Below, piece by piece: positions 7,005 through 15,200 of a DNA stretch of 22,017 nucleotides. The first letter of the stretch is position 1; every line of letters begins with the position of its first letter. The stretch is from an uncultured Candidatus Melainabacteria bacterium. GTDB lineage: Bacteria > Cyanobacteriota > Vampirovibrionia > Gastranaerophilales > Gastranaerophilaceae. Where the stretch lies: assembly GCA_934692295.1 (NCBI GenBank), contig CAKUTL010000023.1, forward strand, positions 1 to 22,017, in the 5' to 3' direction. The position numbers and the translations under genes were made by a program. The notes under the pieces were generated by a model that worked only from the letters and a program-made list of their open reading frames with translations, did not search any database and was not told the origin of the DNA.

Positions 7005-7646
7005 TTGCTAAATAATTTTGAAAGTTTTGACAATTCAGAAACAGCAACTAAAAAGGACATTGTTATTCAAGAACGTGTAGAGCTTGTTTCTTCTCATATG
7101 TACAAGCAATTTTTGGATTATCAGCACGCAACTGTTAATACCAACGAGATTTTTGCTCGTATGGTTGATTGTTTGGAATTGGTTTCTAACAATTTAAAAC
7201 AATCTTTCTCTTCTCGTGGTGTTACTACTCAAAATATCTATGTTGATACTGATGCTTTAAAATCTGTTGCGATGATTAATATCCTTTGGCATAGTATAAG
7301 TTTTACTACTCGTTGTAATTATAAGCCTCAAGCATTGTTCAGAGATGATGGAAGACACATTTTTTCAAACCGTATAATGGCAATCAGAGGAAATTATAAC
7401 GAAATTATCAAAGATGCAAAAGATAGAGATGAAGAGATTGTTAAACTTTTAGAAAACGAAATTGCATCACTATATGTTCCCGCTGATTCAAGCAGAAAAT
7501 GCGTATTCAAGATTAAACATACCGGTCAAGAATTTGCACTAAATCAGGTTGATGCCCCACGGGAAGTTGTTTTAAAGGTTGTTGAAACCGTTTGTGGCGG
7601 TGGTTTGTATCACCAAGACGGATCATTAAAAAGTTTTATCGTTTAA
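7005..7646 (+). CDS. Protein of unknown function, 213 residues, TTG start
   Basis: No family was recognised. The protein is soluble, without signal peptide or membrane helix. It has a helical N-terminal half (ERVELVSSHMYKQFLDYQ...FARMVDCLELVSNNLKQSF), a middle part with aromatic and basic residues (INILWHSISFTTRCNYKPQA), a helical charged segment (AKDRDEEIVKLLENEIASLY) and a C-terminal beta-like region (RKCVFKIKHTGQEFALNQ, then VCGGGLYHQDG). There is no in-frame ATG upstream; TTG at 7005 is 8 bases after AAAGGA and is taken as the start. It is followed after 62 bases by another small unknown gene with its own promoter. Codon use matches the neighbours, so it is a resident gene rather than a recent import. 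Confidence 0.72.
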   Translation: MLNNFESFDNSETATKKDIVIQERVELVSSHMYKQFLDYQHATVNTNEIFARMVDCLELVSNNLKQSFSSRGVTTQNIYVDTDALKSVAMINILWHSISFTTRCNYKPQALFRDDGRHIFSNRIMAIRGNYNEIIKDAKDRDEEIVKLLENEIASLYVPADSSRKCVFKIKHTGQEFALNQVDAPREVVLKVVETVCGGGLYHQDGSLKSFIV

Positions 7647-7651
7647 AATTT

Positions 7652-7679
7652 TTGACATATAGTTAAAAATTATTATTAT
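7652..7679 (+). promoter_or_regulatory. Promoter of the 84-residue gene
   Basis: TTGACA (7652-7657), 16-base spacer, TATTAT (7674-7679). Predicted transcription starts near 7686, leaving a leader of about 22 bases that contains the AGG ribosome site before the ATG at 7709. Confidence 0.6.
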
Positions 7680-7708
7680 TGTATTTGTAAGGGTATTAGG
7701 TGTATTTA

Positions 7709-7963
7709 ATGAAATTACAAGAGAAGCTTAAAGAATATGAAAATCAATATTTGTTCCTAAGATGGGCAACAGGTGGTGAATACGGTAAACTAATGTATGT
7801 TGGTGAAGATTTTGTTGAATTCAATATTATTGATGTTGATACAATGTCTTACCGTGAAACAGCATTGATTTATGCACCATTGATTTTGGAAGCATCTATC
7901 GGCGGTGCTGATGTGGCAAGAATCCTTGCAGAAGTTTCTTCCAAAATGACAACCCATGACTAA
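7709..7963 (+). CDS. Small conserved-looking protein of unknown function, 84 residues
   Basis: A short acidic protein: a helical N-terminus (MKLQEKLKEYENQYLFLRWA), then a glycine turn and a run of short strands (YGKLMYVGEDFVEFNIIDVD, then a SYRETALIYAPLILEASIGG segment) and a C-terminal helix (ADVARILAEVSSKM). The strand pattern, a short strand with 'GKLMYVGEDFVEF' spacing and an 'APLILEA' strand, looks like a small SH3/Sm-like barrel, but this is a fold guess, not a family match. A GTG at 7700 is in frame, but the ATG at 7709 lies 8 bases after an AGG site and is the better start. It has its own TTGACA promoter. Function unknown. Confidence 0.75.
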   Translation: MKLQEKLKEYENQYLFLRWATGGEYGKLMYVGEDFVEFNIIDVDTMSYRETALIYAPLILEASIGGADVARILAEVSSKMTTHD

Positions 7964-8112
7964 CCGAATTTCCGAAAAAGAGCAAAAAAAAAGTCACAAC
8001 TTATTGCGACTTGAACAATAATCTTGGGAGGAGATTTTGGGATAGTTTGTACATGCATGATATGTCAAGCATGAAATTTTGGTTATTACATGAGTCAAAA
8101 ATTTAACAAAAA

Positions 8113-8141
8113 TTTACAAATCAAGAGTTTTATGGTATAAT
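8113..8141 (+). promoter_or_regulatory. aroQ promoter, predicted leaderless
   Basis: TTTACA (8113-8118), exactly 17 bases, TATAAT (8136-8141), with an extended -10 TGG in front. Transcription should start about 7 bases after the -10, at about 8148, which is the A of an in-frame ATG of aroQ. No Shine-Dalgarno is present in the region. Confidence 0.75.
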
Positions 8142-8147
8142 ATGGCT

Positions 8148-8603
8148 ATGGAAAAGAATTTGAATATATTAATAATTAATGGTCCGAATATCAATATGCT
8201 AGGGGTTAGAGAACCGGAAGCGTATGGTTCTAAATCGTATAAAGACTTAGAAATGGAGTTGCATGAATACTCTTTTGAGCTAGGTGTAAATTTGGAAATT
8301 TTTCAGAGCAATTTCGAGGGCGAAATTGTCGAAAAAATTCAGTATGCACTAGGTAATTATGATGGTATTGTACTGAACGCAGGGGCATACACTCACACGA
8401 GTATTGCGATTCGTGATGCTTTGACTTCTGTTAAAATTCCGACTGTTGAAGTTCATATTTCAAATATTTATAAACGTGAAGAATTCCGCCACAAGTCAAT
8501 GTTTGCAGATGTTTGTGTGGGGCAGATAACGGGGTTCAAAATTGATAGTTACAAACTTGGACTACAAGGGCTGGTTAATTTCTTAACCAGCGCTAATGAC
8601 TAA
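8148..8603 (+). CDS. aroQ: 3-dehydroquinate dehydratase, type II
   Basis: A 151-residue protein (153 if the ATG at 8142 is used). It catalyses dehydration of 3-dehydroquinate to 3-dehydroshikimate, the third step of the shikimate pathway, in the cytoplasm as a dodecamer. Family motifs are clear: LIINGPNINMLGVREPEAYG near the N-terminus, with the catalytic Arg and Tyr (Arg21, Tyr26), FQSNFEGEIVEKI, LNAGAYTHTSIAIRDAL with the Asn/His substrate contacts, and VEVHISNIYKREEFRH with the catalytic His. Length is normal for the family. I chose 8148 because the promoter's -10 box ends at 8141, so the mRNA should begin at or next to this ATG. The last codons contain a 9-bp hairpin. No other aro gene is adjacent. 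Confidence 0.95.
   Translation: MEKNLNILIINGPNINMLGVREPEAYGSKSYKDLEMELHEYSFELGVNLEIFQSNFEGEIVEKIQYALGNYDGIVLNAGAYTHTSIAIRDALTSVKIPTVEVHISNIYKREEFRHKSMFADVCVGQITGFKIDSYKLGLQGLVNFLTSAND
8570..8591. repeat. Perfect 9-bp hairpin inside the end of aroQ
   Basis: GCTGGTTAA (8570-8578), loop TTTC, TTAACCAGC (8583-8591). It lies 10-12 bases before the aroQ stop. A T-run follows only at about 8619-8625, beyond the stop, so it is not a classical intrinsic terminator, though it could help end transcription or protect the 3' end. Confidence 0.55.
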
Positions 8604-8615
8604 AGTAGTTCAGTC

Positions 8616-8945
8616 TTATTTTTTTGCAACAAATTCTTGGTGCATTTTTTCAATCATTTTCAAAGTATCTTCTTCGCCGTGAGTTTCAGCGTATCTGTCG
8701 ATAGCTTTGTTAATTTCTTGAGCTAATTTTGGATTTTTCTCCAAGAATTTCATATCACTTTCAATAGAATCTGATGCTATTTGGGATTTGCCAAGAGCAG
8801 CAGCAGGCATATTAGCCAAATCTTTGATTTCCTTAGTTTCAGCATTAGAAGCAGGAGCAACTTCTGGAGTTGTAACTTCTTCTACAGCCGGCTTTTGAAT
8901 ACCTTTGAAATTCACGCTGTTTAGTTTGTTGTCGATTTCTCTCAT
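8616..8945 (-). CDS. Small hydrophilic protein of unknown function, 109 residues
   Basis: A charged, non-membrane protein. The N-terminal third is a likely disordered Pro/Ala/Thr/Glu segment (KPAVEEVTTPEVAPASNAE) after an 'SVNFKGIQ' opening. The middle has a conserved-looking LANMPAAALGKSQIASDSIE, and the C-terminal half is predicted helical (DMKFLEKNPKLAQEINKAID, then RYAETHGEEDTLKMIEKMHQ). From general familiarity, a short N-terminal (I/V)NFKG opening recurs in proteins of this lineage, but I assign no function. It is convergent with aroQ (12 bases between stops). The Shine-Dalgarno before the ATG at 8945 is weak (only AAGGTG-like at a plausible distance). Confidence 0.7.
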   Translation of the reverse strand: MREIDNKLNSVNFKGIQKPAVEEVTTPEVAPASNAETKEIKDLANMPAAALGKSQIASDSIESDMKFLEKNPKLAQEINKAIDRYAETHGEEDTLKMIEKMHQEFVAKK

Positions 8946-9090
8946 AGTATCACCTTACTTTCAGAAAATTTTTCTTTTTCTATCGTCATGTTTTTTGGTT
9001 TTTGTTTAGAAAACCCCTAAATATTTTTTTTTGCTACTTTGGTAAACAAAAAATTACAAAAATTTACATGTAATTTTCAAAAATTTTTCA

Positions 9091-9120
9091 TGTTATGATG
9101 TATTATATACTATAAAAGGA
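9091..9120 (+). promoter_or_regulatory. Extended -10 promoter and ribosome site of the kinase-like operon
   Basis: TGT-TATGAT (9091-9099) fits an extended -10 element; predicted start is near 9106. AAAAGGA (9114-9120) is the ribosome site, 4 bases before the ATG at 9125. No convincing -35 box is seen. The spacer upstream is an A/T tract that shares ACAAAAATTTACA (9056-9068) with the aroQ promoter (8106-8118). Confidence 0.45.
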
Positions 9121-9124
9121 TGTA

Positions 9125-10249
9125 ATGCAAATTATGAACTTAGAAAAATTGGCAAAAGAGTTATGGTGGTCTTTAACAGCATTTAGAGCAATCAATGAAT
9201 TGCCGGATTCTGTTATTTTTGTTAATGATGATGGGATTATTGAGAGAGTTAATTCAAAAGCGAAGGAGTGTTTTGGCATTATTATAGATGAATTAAATCC
9301 TCCAAAATTGAACGATTATATCAAAGATGGTATGGATATGATTAATTTATCGATTAAAAGTCAAAAACCTGTTGCAGCGGTTGCAACAATTCCAGGACGA
9401 GAATTTCATATTGAATTGAATGCAACAAAACAAGGGCACGGTTATTGTTTGTCAGTTCGTGATTTGACAAAACTTACAGATGAAATTGTTACAGAAGAAA
9501 AAATTGCACGCTTCAATGGCGAAAAAAATGCAATGCTTGTTAAACTTGAAGGTGATATAAAATCTCCAATTTCATCTATCACAGGATTTTCACAAGGTTT
9601 GATTGACGGTATCGGCGGAGATTTGACTGAAAAACAAGCTAAGTATATAAAAATTATCAACTCAAATTCTAACGACTTGTACCATTTTATGGATAAATTA
9701 TTGGAATTTACAGAGGCTGAATCTTCAATGTACAAGTCCGAGTATCAAAATTTTGACATTGTTCAAACAGCAAAAGAAATCGCATCTGACTTTGAAAAAG
9801 AAATTCAAAATAAAAAAATCACATTTGAAATTGAAGCTGACGGTTTGGAAAAAAGAACTGTTTATTCTGATTTAAAAGCGGTTGAAAAAATTGTTCGCAA
9901 TATTTTAGAAACTTCTGTTTCAATGACAGAAACTGGTTTTATTTTAGTAAATATTTCTAGACCAGATGAAGTTACTGCTTCAACTTTTGGTTTGTCGGCT
10001 GAAAATATTTCAAAATCACATGTTCAAATTACATTGAAAGATACAGGTGTTGGATTTGCAGAAGAAGAAATGAAATATTTGTGTGATCCGTATGCACAAT
10101 TAGAAAAAGGGAAGAAAAATTTTGTACGCTCATTGAATTTGGGTAGTGCAAGCATTTTGACAAAGAGAGCTAACGGGTTTATCAATATCCAATCAGAAGC
10201 CAATAAAGGCACTCGATACGATATAATTATCCCGACTGAAAAGGATTAA
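9125..10249 (+). CDS. PAS/histidine-kinase-like protein lacking the phospho-acceptor His
   Basis: A 374-residue soluble protein with kinase architecture. A PAS-like domain lies at about 22-115 (LPDSVIFVNDDGIIERVNSK). A HisKA-like dimerisation hairpin at about 131-205 aligns well with canonical kinases, but the H-box 'SHELRTPL' reads EGDIKSPI, so Gly143 replaces the phosphorylated His. The HATPase_c domain (about 245-370) keeps the N-box Asn (Asn259), DTGVG (306-310), and an F-box-like CDPYAQLEKG, while the G2 glycine box is eroded (SLNLGSAS). It ends with KGTRYDIIIP, the usual HATPase end. ATP binding may persist; His autophosphorylation cannot occur at the normal site. There is no membrane segment or receiver. 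It is one base upstream of the ABC ATPase gene, surely one operon. Confidence 0.82.
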   Translation: MQIMNLEKLAKELWWSLTAFRAINELPDSVIFVNDDGIIERVNSKAKECFGIIIDELNPPKLNDYIKDGMDMINLSIKSQKPVAAVATIPGREFHIELNATKQGHGYCLSVRDLTKLTDEIVTEEKIARFNGEKNAMLVKLEGDIKSPISSITGFSQGLIDGIGGDLTEKQAKYIKIINSNSNDLYHFMDKLLEFTEAESSMYKSEYQNFDIVQTAKEIASDFEKEIQNKKITFEIEADGLEKRTVYSDLKAVEKIVRNILETSVSMTETGFILVNISRPDEVTASTFGLSAENISKSHVQITLKDTGVGFAEEEMKYLCDPYAQLEKGKKNFVRSLNLGSASILTKRANGFINIQSEANKGTRYDIIIPTEKD

Positions 10250-10250
10250 G

Positions 10251-11249
10251 ATGAGTAACGTAATTCTAAAAAATGTTAGAAAAACTTATGACAATACTAA
10301 AACCGTAATCAATAATGTGAACCTTGAAATTAAGGATAAAGAATTTGTTGTCTTGGTTGGTTCATCAGGTTGCGGAAAATCTACCCTTTTGCGTATGATT
10401 GCAGGGCTGGAAGATATTACTTCTGGTGAAATCTATATTGGCGACAAAAAAGTAAACAATGTTCCGCCAAAAGATAGAGATATTGCCTTTGTTTTCCAAA
10501 GTTATGCACTTTATCCTCATATGACAGTTAGAGAAAATATCGCATTCGGTTTAAAGATGAGAAAAGTTGACAAGGCAACTATTGAGAAAAAAGTTCAAGA
10601 AGCTGCTGAAATTTTAAATCTTGGAGAATATTTGGATAGAAAACCAAAACAATTGTCTGGAGGTCAAAGACAGAGGGTTGCTTTGGGTCGTGCAATTGTA
10701 AGAAATCCAAAAGTTTTCTTGATGGATGAACCGTTGTCTAATTTGGATGCTAAATTGCGTGTTCAAATGCGTTCAGAGATTAAAAAGCTCCATGAAAAAC
10801 TTCAAACAACTTTTATATATGTAACCCACGATCAGACTGAAGCTTTAACTATGGGTGATAGGATTGTTGTTTTGAATAACGGTGATATTCAGCAAGTTGA
10901 TTCTCCAGATGAAATTTACAATAATCCAAAAAATACATTTGTTGCAGGGTTTGTTGGTTCTCCTCAAATGAATTTTATAAATGGAAAAGATTTAGGTTTG
11001 GACGAAAATATTTTATATGGTATTAGACCGGAAAAAGTTACAAAAGCAGATGGCGACATAAAATTGACCGTTGATGTTGAAATTTCTGAAATGCTTGGAA
11101 GTGAAAAAATTGCATATTTTAATATTGGCGATAAAAAATGTTCCGCAAGATTAGATTCAGATGTTCAAATTGGCAAAACTTTAGATTTGTCTATGTGCAG
11201 TTCTGATTTGTATAAATTTGATGCCAAAACTGGTGAAAGAATTTATTAG
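10251..11249 (+). CDS. ABC transporter ATPase of the MalK/UgpC (sugar) type
   Basis: A 332-residue ATP-binding subunit with all motifs: Walker A GSSGCGKS (37-44), Q-loop FQSYALYPHMTV (Gln83), signature LSGGQRQRVALGRA (135-148), Walker B VFLMDEP (155-161), D-loop SNLDA and H-loop VTHDQ (His193). After about 235 residues comes a C-terminal OB/TOBE-like regulatory domain with the GIRPEKV element, shorter than in E. coli MalK (371 residues). Such ATPases energise CUT1-type sugar importers, and some serve several permeases. No permease or binding protein is nearby; the gene instead follows the His-less kinase-like gene by one base. Its stop overlaps the end of a small convergent gene by 4 bases. 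Confidence 0.93.
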   Translation: MSNVILKNVRKTYDNTKTVINNVNLEIKDKEFVVLVGSSGCGKSTLLRMIAGLEDITSGEIYIGDKKVNNVPPKDRDIAFVFQSYALYPHMTVRENIAFGLKMRKVDKATIEKKVQEAAEILNLGEYLDRKPKQLSGGQRQRVALGRAIVRNPKVFLMDEPLSNLDAKLRVQMRSEIKKLHEKLQTTFIYVTHDQTEALTMGDRIVVLNNGDIQQVDSPDEIYNNPKNTFVAGFVGSPQMNFINGKDLGLDENILYGIRPEKVTKADGDIKLTVDVEISEMLGSEKIAYFNIGDKKCSARLDSDVQIGKTLDLSMCSSDLYKFDAKTGERIY

Positions 11250-11410
11250 TATCTTTTTTGTGAATTGATGTCGTCTATCCAGATTACAGTTACTTCTGTT
11301 TTGTTGTAAAACGGATTGTACCAGTGGCTTTCATCAGTAAAATCGACCATTGCATCGTAGTATGCAATTTTTTCTGCGAGTTTTTTAGTATATTCTAATA
11401 AATCTGTCAT
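11246..11410 (-). CDS. Small protein of unknown function, 54 residues
   Basis: A short open frame that I think is real: the ATG at 11410 is preceded on the minus strand by TTAGGAAATTT, a good Shine-Dalgarno at proper spacing, and a -10-like TATTATGAT lies further up. The product starts with a helix (MTDLLEYTKKLAEKIAYYDA), then acidic/aromatic residues (DESHWYNPFYNK) and a strand (TEVTVIWIDDI). A longer start at 11428 would add MIVRKF but ignores the ribosome site. It is convergent with the ABC ATPase gene and overlaps its stop by 4 bases. No family was recognised. Confidence 0.6.
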   Translation of the reverse strand: MTDLLEYTKKLAEKIAYYDAMVDFTDESHWYNPFYNKTEVTVIWIDDINSQKRY

Positions 11411-11585
11411 AAATTTCCTAACTATCATAATAGCTTTATTATTTGCGTTTGGGTTGTTTTAATAATCCCCGAAAAGTATTGAATATTCCTTTGTATCGTT
11501 CTTCTATTAGGTTAGCTATATTGTCTATTGTGAGGATTTTTAAACTTATTTATTTTGTATTTGTACAAAAGAGGAGTTTTTAATT

Positions 11586-12164
11586 ATGGCAAACAAGTTG
11601 AAGGGTACAAAAACCGAACAAATTTTGATAAATTCTTTTGCAGGGGAAGCACAAGCGAGAAATCGATATACCTATTTTTCAAAAATTGCGAAGGAAGAAG
11701 GTTATGAACAGATTTCTGAAATCTTTCTTCTTACCGCAGAAAATGAACTTGAGCATGCAAAACTTTTTTATAAGCATATTGGAAATAACAATAACGCACA
11801 TGTTGATGCGTTTTATCCTTTTGAATTTGGTACAACTGAAGAAAATTTGAAAAGTGCAATTTCTGGAGAGGAAGAAGAATTTAGCGTTCTGTATTATAAT
11901 GGAGAATTAGTTGCGAAAGAAGAAGGTTTTGATGATATTTCAGATACTTTCCGACATGTTCGTGTATCAGAACAACATCACGCAAAACGTTATAGAGAGC
12001 TGTTAGAAAATTTAACAGATGGAACTTTGTTTAAAAAAGATAGAAAGCAAGAATGGATATGCCGAAAATGTGGATATATTCATTTCGGAATGGAAGCTCC
12101 GTTAACTTGTCCGGCTTGTCATCACCCAAGAGCATATTTTGAACTTTTGTGTGAAAAATACTAG
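11586..12164 (+). CDS. Rubrerythrin
   Basis: A 192-residue protein of normal family length. The N-terminal four-helix ferritin-like domain has the diiron ligand pattern: Glu21 in GEAQARNRY, ENELEHAK with Glu54 and His57, a Glu cluster near 96-98, and SEQHHAKRY with Glu129 and His132. The C-terminal rubredoxin-like domain has CRKC (159/162) and CPAC (175/178) binding one iron. Rubrerythrin reduces hydrogen peroxide to water with electrons from reduced rubredoxin/NAD(P)H systems and protects anaerobes from oxygen stress in the cytoplasm. The start is fixed by GAGGAG 8-9 bases upstream. It is monocistronic or leads into the AsmA-like gene, which has its own -10 boxes. Confidence 0.96.
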   Translation: MANKLKGTKTEQILINSFAGEAQARNRYTYFSKIAKEEGYEQISEIFLLTAENELEHAKLFYKHIGNNNNAHVDAFYPFEFGTTEENLKSAISGEEEEFSVLYYNGELVAKEEGFDDISDTFRHVRVSEQHHAKRYRELLENLTDGTLFKKDRKQEWICRKCGYIHFGMEAPLTCPACHHPRAYFELLCEKY

Positions 12165-12168
12165 ATTT

Positions 12169-12182
12169 GGAGGAGTTTTTAT
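12169..12182 (+). other. Orphan ribosome-binding site after rubrerythrin
   Basis: GGAGGAG at 12169-12175 is a near-perfect Shine-Dalgarno with no gene: the only start after it (TTG, 12184) meets TAA after two codons. GAGGAGTTTTTA (12170-12181) is identical to the rubrerythrin leader (11571-11582), which hints at a leftover of a tandem duplicate. Confidence 0.5.
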
Positions 12183-12183
12183 A

Positions 12184-12213
12184 TTGCACTAAAACGGCAT
12201 ATTATACTATAAT
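12184..12213 (+). promoter_or_regulatory. Promoter of the AsmA-like gene
   Basis: TTGCAC (12184-12189), 18 bases, TATAAT (12208-12213). Overlapping -10-like boxes (TATACT 12203-12208, TATAAT 12217-12222) make the exact start uncertain. The best one predicts transcription from about 12220, only about 3 bases before the ATG at 12223. Confidence 0.55.
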
Positions 12214-12222
12214 ACTTATAAT

Positions 12223-15200
12223 ATGAAGAGAAAATGGAAAGTATTAACTTTAACGGGAATTTTGGCTGTAACCTGCGGGTTTTATACGTGGGGAATTCCT
12301 GCTGTTGTTAATATAAAATCTCATAAAAGTTTTATAGAACAAAAAGTTTTTGAGAATTCTGGATTCATTGTAGATATAGGGACTCCAAACCTTTCTATGG
12401 GGAGTTTCCCGTCTGTTTGGATTAAAAGTGATAACATTTCTATCCTAAATTCTGATGGAACAAAAGCTCTGTCTATTGATAATCCGCAATTAAAAATTAA
12501 ACTATTCCCTCTTTTGTTTAAGAAAATTGAAATTGCAAATGTTTCAGCGACAAAAGAAGATATAAATTTTGTTTTAACAAAAGATTCAAAATTCTTGTTA
12601 GGTCAATATCCTCTTGATTTAAAGTTCAAAAAGGATAATAAATTTACCTTGAATAAAATTGATTGGGATTTAGGTTCGTATAATATTTCTTTAGCAGATA
12701 ATCTAAATAATCAACAAGTTAAGCTTCAAGGTAAATATTTAGAACACGGCAAATATGTTCAGAATAAACACATCAAATTTGCAACAGAAGGAAGTTTTAC
12801 GGTCGGCAAAAAATCAACAGATTTTATAAGCGATATTTCTCTTGATTTTCCATTGAATCATTTTACAGAAGATCAATTGATGATTATGGGGCGAGTTGAT
12901 AACTTTGACTTGGCTTCAATTTCTGATTACGTGAATATCTTGAGTTCGGGTAAAATTAAAAAAATGGGCGGAATTGTTAACTATTCTGCTTCAACAACTC
13001 CGGATAAATTCGGTCATAAAAAAATTGAATCAACCTTGCGAACAAATAATCTTGCAATCGAAGGCAAGGACAAGGCTTCATCTATAATTTATCCAAAAGA
13101 ATTGACCGCAAAATTGAATTTTAGAACGATTGAAAACGGAATTCATTTTGAAAATACAAGTTTACAGTCTGACAAAATTCACGCATTTGTTGATGGAAAA
13201 ATTTATAATATCGGAGAAAAGTTTCCAAATTTAAACATCACGGCAAAAGTTGAAAATACACGTTTGGAAGATGTGGTTGCAATTCTTCCGGGGTCTGAAA
13301 CATTGTTACCTGATTTCAATTTGTACAAGTTGAAAAAGTATGTATTCTATGGCGATGGAGAAGGTCAAGTATCATTCAAGGGTAAAGCAAATAGACCGCA
13401 CGTAAAAGGAAACGTAAAACTTCGCAACGCATATTTGATTAAACCTTTGCGAGGAGCTCCAGATAAGGCAAGTATTGATTTGAATTTCAATGAACAATTG
13501 ATGGATTTGAACGTTTTTGTGCCAACATCTGTGGGTCAAAATGTAACAGTAAAAGGTAAGGTTAAAATTGATGGTTCAAAATACTCAGAACTTTTTATCA
13601 AAAGTACTGATTCTGTTATTCTTGAACCCGTGGAAGAAGTTCTAAATCCACTGCATGAAATTTTGAAATTCCAACTTGGACCAGTTCCAATGATGAAAAT
13701 TGCCGGAGTTGGAAATATTGATATGCACTCTGCGGGGAAAAAGGTAGATCCTCATATTTGGGGTAAAATTACATTCCGCAATGCCACTGCTTCATTTAAC
13801 GATGTGCATAATTTGGTGTTGAATAATGGTTCTGGTGAAGTTGTTTTTGATGACACAAAAGTTAGTTTCCGTTCATACAAGGCCTTTATCAATGGTAAAC
13901 CAGTAGAAATAAAAGGTAATTGTGTTGTTCTTGGAGATTTGAATGTTTATGTTACTGCTAAAGGTCAAAGTATCCAAAAACTTGCGAAAACAATTAATAC
14001 TTCTCCAATTTTAGTTGATGTACAAAAAGCAATTGCTCCTTTCACTCATCCAACTGGGGTTGCGGATGTATTTTTGCATATTTATGGCAAAGTCAAAAAT
14101 GCGGATGAAGTTGTATTCAACGAAGATTTATTTTCAAAAGGTACTGTAACATTGCACAATGCTACAACTGTTATGCAAGACACTTATTTACCTTTTACGA
14201 AGGTAAATGGAGTTGTTAATTTTGACAAATACAATTCTGATTATGACGTAAATGGTTTTGTCAGAAATTCAAAGATTTATGTAAAAGGTACTGGAGAAAA
14301 AAATCAGATTGATTTAGTTGCAAAATCTCAAAAGTTTGCGATAAAAGATTGTAATGATTTGCTTTATCCAACAACAGAAATGCCATTCAAAAAAGAAATA
14401 GGAATGCTGAATGCATCTTTTGTCGGTTCTTATAAGGGTATTGCTGATGGTGGAGAGCTTGATTATGACAAAGTTAAAGTTGATGGAAAATTTATTCCAA
14501 ATATGAATACTAATGCTCCTATTCGTTTGAATGGTGGAACTTTCACTATTCGAAATGGAGTTTTAAAAACATCCAATTTGAAGGGTTTATTCAATAACAA
14601 CCCATCCAATTTAACTCTTACAATGTCTGATATTTACAACTCAATGACCATTGCGGATGCGGTATTTAATTTCAAAAACTTTGATATAAGTTCTTTGAAC
14701 GAAATTAAAAAGCAAGTTAAATTACCAAAACAATATGCCACTCAGCTTGATAACATTACGGATATGAAGGGTATTGTTGATATAAGCGGAACGATAAACA
14801 ATGGTAAAATCTGGTCTAATACAAATTTGAAAGACACAAGTTTTGTATATAAACCATTGGGGGCAGTTGTGAGAATTCTCAATGGTGAAGCAAATATGAG
14901 GGGAGATACCTTGTATTTAAAACGTGTAAATTCTAGAGTAAGCTCAATGCCTGTTTTTGTGGATGGAAGCGTTGCCGATGTATTTGGAATTCCAAAACTA
15001 AATCTTTTAGTTAGTGCAAAACCTACTCAAACTTTCTTTGATAGATTTATCAATAATAAATCTGTATATCCTGTAAAATTAAAAGGAGATGTAAATTTCA
15101 ATTCAAAATTGAGAGGTCCTATTGATAGAGTTTCAGCTCATTCAAACTTGAACATTGGAGAAAACTCTTCAATTTACTACATGGGAGCAACCTTAGCAGG

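Noticed and set aside
7964..8112. Riboswitch or leader RNA ahead of aroQ
   Set aside because: The predicted promoter lies downstream of this stretch, so it is not in the aroQ mRNA, and no convincing fold was seen.
9050..9077. AAAATTAC / GTAATTTT inverted repeat upstream of the kinase-like gene
   Set aside because: Eight AT-only-type pairs in a very AT-rich tract are expected by chance; not strong enough as an operator.
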